Shown: positions 1 to 8,046 of the stretch, piece after piece
How positions within the stretch are numbered: the stretch's first letter is position 1
Layout: each line of letters starts with the position of its first letter
Source of the DNA: Enterospora canceri
Taxonomy: Eukaryota; Microsporidia; Enterocytozoonidae
Direction of reading: 5' to 3'
NCBI GenBank assembly: GCA_002087915.1
Contig: LWDP01000073.1
Span: forward strand, 1-23,164
Length of the DNA stretch: 23,164 nt
Translations under genes and position numbers: made by a program
The notes under the pieces: generated by a model
Databases searched by the model: none
Seen by the model: only the letters and a program-made list of their open reading frames with translations
Told to the model about the DNA's origin: nothing

Positions 1-1315
1 TCGAGCAGTTTGTGATGCGCCTGAAGAAGCAGAGGCGGGGCGAGTCGCGGCTGCGAGCGAGTCCGTCTCTGGTCGAGGCCGAGATCGAGAAGCTCAAGGA
101 CATCTGCAAAAGGGTGAGTCTGAGCAAGGACTATTTGCCATCGATCTGCTGCTACACCGTCCACAACACCTACGAGTCACTCGCCTGTGCCGAGATATCG
201 GCCGACTCGAGGCTGCTCGCCTGTGGCTACGCCGAGAGCTACATCGACGTCCACTCCCTCACGAACGAGCCACTCCGCCGACTTCGGCCCTCCTCGTCGG
301 CCTCGCCAAGGCCGTCGTCGCCCTCAAGTTCTCCACCACGGGCAAGTTCCTTCTTTCGGCCTCGGCCGACTGCTCCGTCCGCCTCTGGTCGCTCGAGGTC
401 TTCGAATGCGTCGGCGTCTACCGCGCCCACGTCTTTCCGGTCTGGGCAGTTGACTTCGCCCCAAACGACTTCTACTTCGCATCAGGCGGGGCTGACAAGC
501 AGTGCGTCGTCTGGTCCACCAGAAGTGGCGCACCTGAGAGACTCATCCTCAGCAGCCTCAGTGACGTCACAGCAGTCAAGTTCCACCCTAACTCCTCCTA
601 CGNCGTCGTCGCCCTCAAGTTCTCCACCACGGGCAAGTTCCTTCTTTCGGCCTCGGCCGACTGCTCCGTCCGCCTCTGGTCGCTCGAGGTCTTCGAATGC
701 GTCGGCGTCTACCGCGCCCACGTCTTTCCGGTCTGGGCAGTTGACTTCGCCCCAAACGACTTCTACTTCGCATCAGGCGGGGCTGACAAGCAGTGCGTCG
801 TCTGGTCCACCAGAAGTGGCGCACCTGAGAGACTCATCCTCAGCAGCCTCAGTGACGTCACAGCAGTCAAGTTCCACCCTAACTCCTCCTACGTCTTCAC
901 TGAGTCGTGCGATTACAAGGTCAGGATGCACTCCCTCGATGATGGCGCAGTCGTACGCACGTTCGTAGGCCACTCCGACTCGATCACGTGCATGGATGTA
1001 TCATGCGATGGGAAGCTGCTTCTGACTGGGTCACGTGACAAGCGGATCATCCTCTGGGACATCGAGAAGGCCCAGAGCATCGGGACGTATCACGGCCACG
1101 AGGGGGCAGTCTACTCAGTCTCATTCAGCTACTTCGGGTCGATATTCTGCTCAAGTGGAGCAGACAACTCAGTGCGACTGTGGGAGAAGCAGAGTACGCC
1201 AAACAAGGAGCCAATGCATTCAGTTGCAACCTACTACACCAAGAATACACCGATAGTACAGGCTAAGTTTGGATACAGGAATATCATATCATGTGTAGGG
1301 CCATTCACGGGTTAG
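1..1315 (+). CDS. TAF5: TFIID subunit TAF5-like WD40 protein, 5'-partial, frame-broken
   Basis: TAF5 is a scaffold of TFIID (and SAGA in some fungi) and acts in RNA polymerase II transcription. The frame is open from the window edge, so the N-terminal region lies outside. The segment at about 130-260 matches the strand that precedes the TAF5 propeller (NTYESLACAEISADSRLLA, then VHSL). The WD40 blades follow in another frame: FLLSASADCSVRLWSLE, then FAPNDFYFASGGAD, VKFHPNSSYVFTES, LLLTGSRDKRIILWD and FCSSGADNSVRLWE, ending at TAG 1313-1315. The frame changes by one base near 280-290 (RLR, then LLVGLAK), which fits one missing base in a G/C run. The duplication around N603 adds 291 bases, a multiple of three, so it repeats about 97 residues without breaking the frame. 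A generic WD40 protein is the alternative, but the pre-propeller segment favours TAF5. Confidence 0.8.
   Translation, partial: RAVCDAPEEAEAGRVAAASESVSGRGRDREAQGHLQKGESEQGLFAIDLLLHRPQHLRVTRLCRDIGRLEAARLWLRRELHRRPLPHERATPPTSALLVGLAKAVVALKFSTTGKFLLSASADCSVRLWSLEVFECVGVYRAHVFPVWAVDFAPNDFYFASGGADKQCVVWSTRSGAPERLILSSLSDVTAVKFHPNSSYXVVALKFSTTGKFLLSASADCSVRLWSLEVFECVGVYRAHVFPVWAVDFAPNDFYFASGGADKQCVVWSTRSGAPERLILSSLSDVTAVKFHPNSSYVFTESCDYKVRMHSLDDGAVVRTFVGHSDSITCMDVSCDGKLLLTGSRDKRIILWDIEKAQSIGTYHGHEGAVYSVSFSYFGSIFCSSGADNSVRLWEKQSTPNKEPMHSVATYYTKNTPIVQAKFGYRNIISCVGPFTG
313..893. repeat. Assembly duplication around N603 (290 bp copied)
   Basis: Bases 313-602 recur at 604-893, separated by a single N. 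The second copy continues smoothly into unique TAF5 sequence at 894. This is best read as two contig ends that overlap but were not merged, so one copy should be removed. The repeated protein segment would otherwise give a propeller with duplicated blades. Confidence 0.85.
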
Positions 1316-1997
1316 TAGTAGTAATAGAGAGGGTGATAAGGGTGGTAGCAGTAATAAGGATAGTGGTAGTAATAAGGATAGTGGTAGTAGTAAGAATAAT
1401 AGTAAGGGTGGTAAAGATAGTAGTAATAAGGATAGTAAGGGTGGTAAGGTTAGTAATAAGGTAGTAATAAGGATAGTAGTAAAGATAGTAGTAAGGGTGA
1501 TAGAGGTAAGGATAGTAGAGGTAAGGTTAATAAGGATGGTAATAAGGATATTGGTAAAGATGATAGTAATAAAGATAGTGGTAGTAAGGGTAAAGATAAT
1601 ACTAATAAGGATAGTGGCAAGGGTAGTAAAGATGATAGTAGTATGATGATAGTAGTATGATGATAGTAGTAAAGATGATAGTAGTAAAGATGATAGTAGT
1701 ATGATGATAGTAGTAAAGATGATAGTAGTAAAGATGATAGTAGTATGATGATAGTAAGGATGATAGAGGTAGTAATGATAGTAAGGTTAGTAGTGGTAAG
1801 GTTAGTAAGGATGATAGTAATAAGGATAATAAATATAGTACGGTTAGGATAGTAGTAAAGATAATAGTAAGGGTAGTAAAGATAGTAGTAATGATAGTGG
1901 TAGTAACAATAATAGTGACAATGACAGTAACAATGACAGTAACAATAATAGTAACAATAACAGTAACAATGACAGTAACAAGAATAGATATACTCAA
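1316..1997. repeat. Low-complexity GTAGTAA/GATAGTAG tract, nearly C-free
   Basis: This long gene-free stretch lies between the converging TAF5 and PWWP genes. It consists of degenerate copies of AGTAGTAAGGATAG-like units. I count only four C's on the plus strand between 1321 and 1900. From about 1905 the pattern shifts to AGTAACAATGACAGTAACAAT units. The reverse strand is open as a hydrophobic I/V/T repeat (1602-1997), but that is the translation of a simple repeat with no gene-like composition. I see no RNA gene or other ORF here. Confidence 0.85.
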
Positions 1998-2023
1998 TTC
2001 AATATACCCTTATTCTACTATTT

Positions 2024-2786
2024 CTATTTCTCCTTCAATTCTACCTTATTACTCTTATTACTCCTCTCACTCCTCTCACTCTCCTCTTCCTGTCCATCGT
2101 ATTCTTTTATCTTTTCTGTCCTTGGCTCTGCTTCTCTTACTATCTCCTTAGTTGGTACAATCACTGTCTGTATCTCAAGTGGTGGATCCACAAACTGCTC
2201 CTTCAGTGCTGCCATCCGCATGGCCTCCTTGAAGTCTGCGTCGTCGTAGTTGTCCTTGTGTCTCCTGTATCCACCCCTGTAGTCCTCGACCATGTCTGCC
2301 TCCACCAGCCCATACGTGAGCTCCTTGCCGTAGAAGAGGACGCAGTAGGAGCTGTCTGATACGTCGACGTCCTTGTGGGAGAGATACGCCTCTGCTATGT
2401 GCTCTGACGCAATGCGTCCTGGCCAGTGGGAATACTCCTCNAAACTGCTCCTTCAGTGCTGCCATCCGCATGGCCTCCTTGAAGTCTGCGTCGTCGTAGT
2501 TGTCCTTGTGTCTCCTGTATCCACCCCTGTAGTCCTCGACCATGTCTGCCTCCACCAGCCCATACGTGAGCTCCTTGCCGTAGAAGAGGACGCAGTAGGA
2601 GCTGTCTGATACGTCGACGTCCTTGTGGGAGAGATACGCCTCTGCTATGTGCTCTGACGCAATGCGTCCTGGCCAGTGGGAATACTCCTCGTACTTGGCC
2701 CATACGATGTCACCGCCCTTGAATCTGGTAGTAGTTGCAGTAGTCTGCTCAGATTGAGATGGCATCTTAGTCTGCTCCACTGACAT
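2024..2786 (-). CDS. Small PWWP-domain chromatin protein (split by assembly duplication)
   Basis: PWWP domains bind methylated histone tails and DNA and usually act in chromatin. After a short S/T/Q-rich N-terminus the domain begins FKGGDIVWAKYEEYSHWPGR (the P-W-W-P position reads SHWPG) and continues with YCVLFYGKELTYGLV. This supplies the beta-barrel and probable aromatic-cage residues. The C-terminus is a charged E/K/S-rich tail. The start at 2784-2786 has CCC two bases upstream; a second ATG lies seven codons later. The duplication around N2441 shifts the frame. Joining 2786-2442 with 2191-2024 restores one ORF of 170 residues. No second domain is visible, so this is a stand-alone PWWP protein. 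The spacer to the upstream PUF gene on the same strand is 190 bp. Confidence 0.8.
2192..2690. repeat. Assembly duplication around N2441 (249 bp copied)
   Basis: Bases 2192-2440 recur at 2442-2690 with one N between them. The offset of 250 is not a multiple of three, so it breaks the PWWP frame. Collapsing the copies restores a continuous ORF. This supports an assembly origin rather than a biological duplication. Confidence 0.88.
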
Positions 2787-2976
2787 TAGGGTGAAAAATA
2801 AGTAAGTTGTAATCCAAGAAATCAAACACTATAGCTAAGGGTTTATTTTAAAATTACTGTAGTAACTACCACCCTAATTACAATAGTAACTACAACACTA
2901 CCTAATTATAATACCACCCTAACTACCACCCTAATTACAACACTAACTACCACCCTAATTATAAATACAACAATAT
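2787..2976. repeat. Spacer with three copies of ACTACCACCCTAATTA
   Basis: The spacer between the PWWP and PUF genes (both on the minus strand) holds three perfect copies of the 16-mer ACTACCACCCTAATTA at 2865, 2922 and 2946, with degenerate relatives between them. The plus strand has no G from 2887 to past 2976. Read in the sense of the PUF transcript, this is a G/T/A-rich, C-poor 3' flank, like the one after TAF5. Confidence 0.75.
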
Positions 2977-4476
2977 TTACCTCTCAAACTTACTCAGAAT
3001 GTGCTTAGTGAATGGTATCACCTTGATATCCTTCAGATACTTCCCTACAATCCCCTTCATTTTCCCCTTCAACTCGTCATCCACCGTATCAAAGTACTTC
3101 TGTACGACGTAATTTGCGTACATGTCAGTGCACATGTGAAAGAGGGCTGGCCGACTGTCAGCATCAACGCGACTGAACGAGACGAGAAAGAGCCTGAGCT
3201 GCTCCCTCGTTGCGTTGCTCACGCACTTCTCTATCACGTTGCTGCTGAACTTGTATTTTGATAGTTCGACTGCATTTTCGATGATGTGGTCGAAGATGGT
3301 GGCTCTGACAGCGTAGTCCGACTGAATGACGTGTTGGATGACGTAGTTTCCGTATCGGTCGTTGATGAGGCGAGAGACGTTCTCTGCGATTGATCGAAGG
3401 AGCGAGGCGACCTCTGCTGGCTGCGACAGCTCAAAGAGGCGCTGAAGGACGCGACAGCCGTAGCGCTGCTGGGCGAGGCCGATGCAGTCTCGTTCGAACT
3501 CGCGGATGAGTCCCAAAATGAAGGCGCGACCAGCAGGCGACTCCTGCGATCGGTCGATGCACTTTTGGACGACGTGGTTTCCGTTTGGGGATGCGATGAG
3601 TTCGAGGACGTGGCTGCTCAACTCGGCAATGACGAAGTCGATGTCACCGATGACGTCAATCAGCTTCTGCACGACCCTGCAGCCGTAAACGTGGGTGCTG
3701 AGGACGTGGACTGAGCCACCGAACTGCCTGGCCAGGGCCATGCACTCAGTCTCGCCCAAAAGTGGAATCATCTTCTGCACGACGTAGTTTCCAAAGAGAT
3801 TCGTCGACAGCTCCAGGACGACGTCTTCGACCTCGTTGAAGAAGGCGGCAGTCTCCGCCCTGCTCCAGGCGTCGAGCTGGTTCTGGACGAATCGGCTGCC
3901 CTCCTGGTCCTGGCAGACGTCGCGGAGAAGCGCAGCTGTCGACGGCTGCTCGCGGCCGAGGTGCCGCTGGTGGTAGCCGACCACGGATCGCACGGACGGC
4001 ACCAGCCGTGGCGCAGGCTGCGAGACGCAGAGGCGCTCTGTGCTTCGCGGGGCGCGGAAGAGCAGGGCGCAGTTCGCTGCCCGTGTTCCAACGGCACTCG
4101 GTGCAGGTGGCACGTCCGCCTTCGTCGCGTGCGTGGCATCGCATTCGGGGTAGTCGCAGTCGATTTGCTCCACCTTCGTCCTGGGCGACTCAAAGAGTCG
4201 CTTCAACTCGAAGTAGAACGAGTTCGTCTGGTTCGAGTGGATTCCACCCTGAAATGGCCGTCTTTCGGTTACGCTGCTTTCAACCAGCTTCTCCATCTCA
4301 CTTTGCTCTACGTTCTTGAATTCGATCTTGTTTCTGTTTCGCTTGCTATCGTGATGGACTGATGGGAGTGGGTCTGGTTTGCTACGGAGAGCAGCTGCTA
4401 GATCAGTCAGTCTGTTTCGTAACTTATTATTTAGAACTGTATTCTGATGGGATGGGACATGCTGCTTATCTCTCAT
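2977..4476 (-). CDS. Pumilio/PUF-family RNA-binding protein
   Basis: PUF proteins bind 3' UTR elements and repress or localise mRNAs. The protein has 499 residues: a basic, low-complexity N-terminal half, then eight PUF repeats. The repeat base-contact triplets read, in order, S-R-Q (SRFVQ), N-Y-Q (GNYVVQK), C-R-Q (GCRVVQK), N-H-Q (GNHVVQK), C-R-Q (GCRVLQR), N-Y-Q (GNYVIQH), S-N-E (SSNVIEK) and N-Y-Q (ANYVVQK). This is the same series as human Pumilio and yeast Puf3, so recognition of UGUANAUA is expected. The start at 4474-4476 has CCC ten bases upstream; the frame extends further 5' only through a non-ATG codon. The gene is divergent from the Bfr1-like gene. It is GC-rich compared with genes after 8 kb. 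Confidence 0.93.
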   Translation of the reverse strand: MRDKQHVPSHQNTVLNNKLRNRLTDLAAALRSKPDPLPSVHHDSKRNRNKIEFKNVEQSEMEKLVESSVTERRPFQGGIHSNQTNSFYFELKRLFESPRTKVEQIDCDYPECDATHATKADVPPAPSAVGTRAANCALLFRAPRSTERLCVSQPAPRLVPSVRSVVGYHQRHLGREQPSTAALLRDVCQDQEGSRFVQNQLDAWSRAETAAFFNEVEDVVLELSTNLFGNYVVQKMIPLLGETECMALARQFGGSVHVLSTHVYGCRVVQKLIDVIGDIDFVIAELSSHVLELIASPNGNHVVQKCIDRSQESPAGRAFILGLIREFERDCIGLAQQRYGCRVLQRLFELSQPAEVASLLRSIAENVSRLINDRYGNYVIQHVIQSDYAVRATIFDHIIENAVELSKYKFSSNVIEKCVSNATREQLRLFLVSFSRVDADSRPALFHMCTDMYANYVVQKYFDTVDDELKGKMKGIVGKYLKDIKVIPFTKHILSKFER

Positions 4477-4848
4477 TGTTATGATTGGGATGAAAATTTT
4501 TATATGAAACAACTGTAAATAGTGTAGTTATAGTAGTTATAGTAGGTANTGAAATGGCCGTCTTTCGGTTACGCTGCTTTCAACCAGCTTCTCCATCTCA
4601 CTTTGCTCTACGTTCTTGAATTCGATCTTGTTTCTGTTTCGCTTGCTATCGTGATGGACTGATGGGAGTGGGTCTGGTTTGCTACGGAGAGCAGCTGCTA
4701 GATCAGTCAGTCTGTTTCGTAACTTATTATTTAGAACTGTATTCTGATGGGATGGGACATGCTGCTTATCTCTCATTGTTATGATTGGGATGAAAATTTT
4801 TATATGAAACAACTGTAAATAGTGTAGTTATAGTAGTTATAGTAGGTA
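4250..4848. repeat. Assembly duplication around N4549 (299 bp copied)
   Basis: Bases 4250-4548 recur at 4550-4848. The copied block is the 5' end and upstream region of the PUF gene. The minus-strand ORF at 4537-4776 is therefore a repeat of the PUF N-terminus (its start is at 4776 instead of 4476) and not a separate gene. The true PUF to BFR1 spacer is about 269 bp. Confidence 0.88.
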
Positions 4849-4908
4849 GTTAGGGTGGTGTGATTATAGTAGTGGTAATAGTAGTTAGTCTTAATTTACC
4901 TGAGTGAA

Positions 4909-5045
4909 TATTACACCCTTATAATTACTGCCTTATAATTACTACTTTAATTACACCCTTCTATTTACACCCCTATATTTACACCCCTCTGATTACTACC
5001 TTTTTATCAATTTTTACCATTTTTACCATTTTTACCTTTTTACCC
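4909..5045 (+). promoter_or_regulatory. BFR1 upstream region: four TTACACCC boxes and a TTTTTACCA tandem repeat
   Basis: TTACACCC occurs at 4911, 4951, 4965 and 4979, the last three spaced exactly 14 bp apart. From 5011 a nine-base unit, TTTTTACCA, repeats about four times. Its last, altered copy ends in the CCC that touches the ATG at 5046. The same TTACACCC word sits at the start of the hydrolase gene at 8766. I infer a transcriptional element and initiation zone from position only. Confidence 0.5.
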
Positions 5046-6250
5046 ATGGCTGAAATCACGAAAGATACTACTACAACTACTACCACTACTAGGGAGACTG
5101 GCAGAGACCATGGTGATGCGAGACAACCATTTATTCCAGGAAAGAGGGAGATCATAGCAGAGATACGGGGAGTGAATGAGCAGCTCAGGAGAATCGAGGA
5201 GGAGATGAAGAGGAGTTCAGGGAGGATACACGAGATCATAAAGAAGGAGAAGGAAAACAGTTGAAGAACGAGGCAAATGGGTACAGGGAGGAGAAGAAGA
5301 CGCACCTGGAGGAGATGGATGGGCTGAAGAAGCAGATTGAGGAGGTGAGAGACGTGTTGGGACGGGATAACCTGAATTCGATCAACAGTGAGGAGCAGTT
5401 GGACCAGAAGATGAGGGAATTGGAGATGCGACTGATTCGAGAGTCACTGGGGGTGGTGGAAGAAAAGAGAATTGCTGGGGAATTGAACTCCCTGAAAACG
5501 AAGAAGAGCAAAATGGGTGATTTGAAGGAGAGTTTGAGGAATTTGAGGAGACTGGAAACGAGGATGAAGGAGTGCAGGGCAGAAGTTGGATTGGCGAACA
5601 AGGAGATTAGGGAGAGACAGGGAAAGATGGGAGAGTTGAAGGAGGAGTTGGACAGGCTGAATGAGAGTAACAGGAACAAGCATCCAGAAATAGAGGCACT
5701 GAATTCGAAGATAGCGCAATTGAAGGAGCAGAAGAAGGTGCAACTGGAATTGAGAGAGGAGAGAAGGGGAGTGGTTCATGCGATGGAAGTTGAGTACAAG
5801 AAGCACGAACAGGATCTGCTGGTGGCAAAGGAGCAGGAGGAGAAGAAGGAGCAGTTGAGGAAGGAGATTGGTGCAAGGAGGAAGCAGGTTGCAGAAATCA
5901 GGCTGAAAATGGGTCAATTTGGAAAAGAGGTCTTTGAGAGGCTGATTGTGGCCGTGGAACAGGTTCGAAGGAGTGGAAACTACTTTTTATCTGCTGACTT
6001 GGTAGGGGAGTTAGTTAGGCATGGAATAGCATTGCCAAGCAACGAGGCTACTGCAAAGAAGACACTTGAGGAGTTGAAGAACGGAAGAGACAACGCAGAT
6101 GAGACATTTGCAAGCAAGAGGGGAGTACTGCAGAATGAGATTGACGTGATAGAGAAGGAGGTGGCTGAGATGCAGAAGATGCTGGCTGAGATGCCTGAGA
6201 GCAACGTGGAGCTGCTCAAGAAGTACAAGGGTGACAGGAAACAGTATTAA
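5046..6250 (+). CDS. BFR1: Bfr1-family coiled-coil mRNP protein, frame-broken
   Basis: Yeast Bfr1 associates with polysomal mRNPs and the ER and affects nuclear segregation and secretion. The protein here is about 400 residues, almost entirely K/E/R-rich coiled coil. A conserved Bfr1-like core reads NSINSEEQLDQKMRELEMRL, then ESLGVVEEKRIAGELNSLK. The C-terminal region (SADLVGELVRHGIALPSNE, then AKKTLEELK) resembles the Bfr1 C-terminal motif that places residues around a short beta/helix. The start has CCC directly before the ATG. A TGA at 5262-5264 stops the first frame; the coiled coil resumes one base back (QLKNEANGYREEKK). A fifth A in the A4 run at 5254-5257 would join the two. An uncorrected homopolymer error is most likely. 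No standard slippery heptamer is present. Confidence 0.72.
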
Positions 6251-6338
6251 TTACAGTAGTGAGATTGGTGATACGTCTGTAATACACATCTTTGTTTATT
6301 TCCATTATATTACATTTAGGTTAGATTAGGTTAGTTAG

Positions 6339-6854
6339 TTAGTTGTTTCGAGGATGCTTCTTCTTTAGCTCAGAATTCCAGAAGTTCTTAATCGCATTGT
6401 CAGTGCGACCAGGCAGTGCCTTCGCAATCAGAGACCACCTGTTTCCGTGCTTCCGGTGCAAGGCGTGGATCTGCTTCCTCTCACTGCGTGTGAAGGACGA
6501 CTTGTTTACAACTGGATTCAGGTGGTTGTGCCATCTTTCACGGCACTGCTTCCCACAGCGAGTTCCAACCATCTCAGCAATGAGGCTCCAGTTTCTGGGC
6601 TCGTATCGTCCAATGATCCGAACCAGTCTCAGATCCTCCTCCTCAGACCAGGGGCCCTTGTTTTGCACGCCTGATAATCCCTGTTTTTCTATCTGATCAC
6701 TGGTAATTAGTACCTGATTTGAGTGGTTTTCCTTTGATTTGTGCTCTCGTACGTTAAGAATATGGACGCAGAGGGATGCAAGCATGTCAAGTGACTTGGT
6801 GCCACACTGCCGTCTGGTGCAGCTACTAAACAGTTTCTTGCCTGAGTGAAACAT
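6339..6854 (-). CDS. R2R3 Myb-type DNA-binding protein
   Basis: This is a 171-residue protein with two Myb repeats at the C-terminal end. The first (67-113) has W69, W89 and W108 around [11 protein letters not shown] and [14 protein letters not shown]. The second (118-165) has F121 in place of the first tryptophan, then W140 and W159, with the typical [13 protein letters not shown] recognition helix. Such proteins bind DNA of the YAACKG type. Here the product is probably a nuclear transcription factor, possibly with a role like Cdc5 or a c-Myb-type regulator. The N-terminal 60 residues are cysteine- and serine-containing without a clear domain. CCC directly precedes the start. It converges with BFR1 (88 bp) and diverges from the TBC gene (221 bp, with a strong hairpin between). 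Confidence 0.88.
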   Translation of the reverse strand: MFHSGKKLFSSCTRRQCGTKSLDMLASLCVHILNVREHKSKENHSNQVLITSDQIEKQGLSGVQNKGPWSEEEDLRLVRIIGRYEPRNWSLIAEMVGTRCGKQCRERWHNHLNPVVNKSSFTRSERKQIHALHRKHGNRWSLIAKALPGRTDNAIKNFWNSELKKKHPRNN

Positions 6855-6947
6855 GGGTATTGGATTTAATTTTAAGAAATATTTGTTGTTTTAATCTTCT
6901 AGGTTAGTATTAATTGTTAGTTAGAAGAGGATGATGTGAAAAACCAG

Positions 6948-6976
6948 GCTGTTTTGATACATAGTATCAAGGCAGC
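6948..6976. other. 13-bp hairpin in the Myb-TBC divergent spacer
   Basis: GCTGTTTTGATAC and GTATCAAGGCAGC pair over 13 positions, eleven Watson-Crick and two G-U, around a three-base loop (ATA). The stem is long and the loop minimal. It lies 94 bases before the Myb start and 100 bases before the TBC start. It may be a DNA palindrome for a dimeric factor or an RNA hairpin if transcribed. The sequence does not distinguish these. Confidence 0.6.
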
Positions 6977-7075
6977 AGAGACCGAACCAGTTGACCTGTG
7001 CCTTCTAATTTAATTTCTGTCAATACGCTTTGTTTGACAACAAAAACATTCTGAGACGGATTGGGTTGTTTACGG

Positions 7076-7993
7076 ATGTTTATGGATCGTATACGGAGGA
7101 TTCTTGGAATTGGGCAGGTGAGAAAAAGAGACGATGACACCTCATCAAAAGAGACATTAGCCCTGGAATTAAAGGATGAATGGTGGCAGAAGAAAAGGAA
7201 GAAAGAGACGAGGGAGAAGATTCTGGAGCAGAATGTTTTGAAGAGGGGGCTTCCTGAGAGTGGACGAAGTAAAATAATGATAAAAATTTTACTTGGTGAT
7301 TTATCAGGGAGATTAATAGGAAAAAGAGTGATTAAAAATGAAAATGAAGTGGATCAGGAAACAGTGAGGCAAATCAAGGCGGATGGAACCAGGACACTGG
7401 CGAATGATTACGAAGGAGTGGAAATGGACAGACTGGTTGAGTTGTTGATGAAGTACGCTAATCATAATACAAATGTTAAGTATTGTCAGGGGATGAGTGA
7501 CATTGCAGCAAATGTTCTAAAGGTTTTTGGGGTAGAAAACGATCAGACCTGTTTTGAGGTGTTTTCGAGGCTGATTGAACTGGAAATGAGTAGTGGAGAT
7601 GTGGGTGAGACTGGATCGATATTCGATACCAGGTTGTCACAGATGAAGAGTGTCATGGTTAAACAGAAGATATTGATCAGGAAATTGGATGGTAATTTGT
7701 ATAGAATTCTTTATACGAATGAGACAAATCCAGTGGGATTCGTTGCATTCAAGTGGATGTTGACATATTTCACCAGATTCAATGGCCTAAGAGACCGTAT
7801 TTGGGAGTACCTAATTTTCTATGGGTTTGATATTCTGTACTATTTTACAGTTGCAATACTAAAATACCACGAGGAGGAGATAAAGCAGGCAGATGAGGAG
7901 AGTCTACTTCTCTTTCTTGGTGACATTGAATCAAAATACATCGAACCAAACACAGTGGTGAACATTGTTGAGGAATATATGAGACACGTTTGA
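7076..7993 (+). CDS. TBC-domain Rab GTPase-activating protein
   Basis: TBC proteins accelerate GTP hydrolysis by Rab GTPases in membrane traffic. The 305-residue protein carries the dual fingers: the arginine finger in IKADGTRT (R106, with I100 and D103) and the glutamine finger in YCQGM (Q138). Both catalytic residues are present, so activity is expected. Earlier, SGRSKIMIKILLGD fits the first TBC motif, and helices rich in aromatics fill the C-terminal half (FVAFKWMLTYFTRF, then WEYLIFYGFDILYYF). Only a short basic N-terminus precedes the domain. I chose the ATG at 7076, though one two codons later is possible. A GGG stands ten bases upstream instead of the usual CCC. The tetraspanin-like gene follows after 53 bp. 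Confidence 0.87.
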   Translation: MFMDRIRRILGIGQVRKRDDDTSSKETLALELKDEWWQKKRKKETREKILEQNVLKRGLPESGRSKIMIKILLGDLSGRLIGKRVIKNENEVDQETVRQIKADGTRTLANDYEGVEMDRLVELLMKYANHNTNVKYCQGMSDIAANVLKVFGVENDQTCFEVFSRLIELEMSSGDVGETGSIFDTRLSQMKSVMVKQKILIRKLDGNLYRILYTNETNPVGFVAFKWMLTYFTRFNGLRDRIWEYLIFYGFDILYYFTVAILKYHEEEIKQADEESLLLFLGDIESKYIEPNTVVNIVEEYMRHV

Positions 7994-8046
7994 TCAATAC
8001 TGTATCAAGCCCAATATTGGTTTAGTTTGTTTCACCTGATAAACAT

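Noticed and set aside
1602..1997. Minus-strand ORF rich in I, V, T, L and Y
   Set aside because: It is the translation of the GTAGTAA/GATAGT simple repeat. It has no domain, no normal composition and no CCC-type start.
4217..4240. GGTTCGA word resembling a tRNA T loop
   Set aside because: It lies inside the PUF coding sequence and has no acceptor or anticodon stems around it. No tRNA was found elsewhere in the window.
4537..4812. Apparent second gene with a PUF-like N-terminus
   Set aside because: It is the second copy of the PUF 5' end created by the N4549 duplication.
5254..5262. Programmed -1 frameshift site in BFR1
   Set aside because: The heptamer does not follow the X XXY YYZ rule and no downstream pseudoknot is evident. 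A missing A in a homopolymer is simpler.
6316..6345. TTAGG/GGTTAG-like run suggesting an internal telomeric repeat
   Set aside because: It is short and irregular and overlaps the end of the Myb gene. The CCCTAA words at 2870-2960 belong to a different, longer 16-mer repeat.
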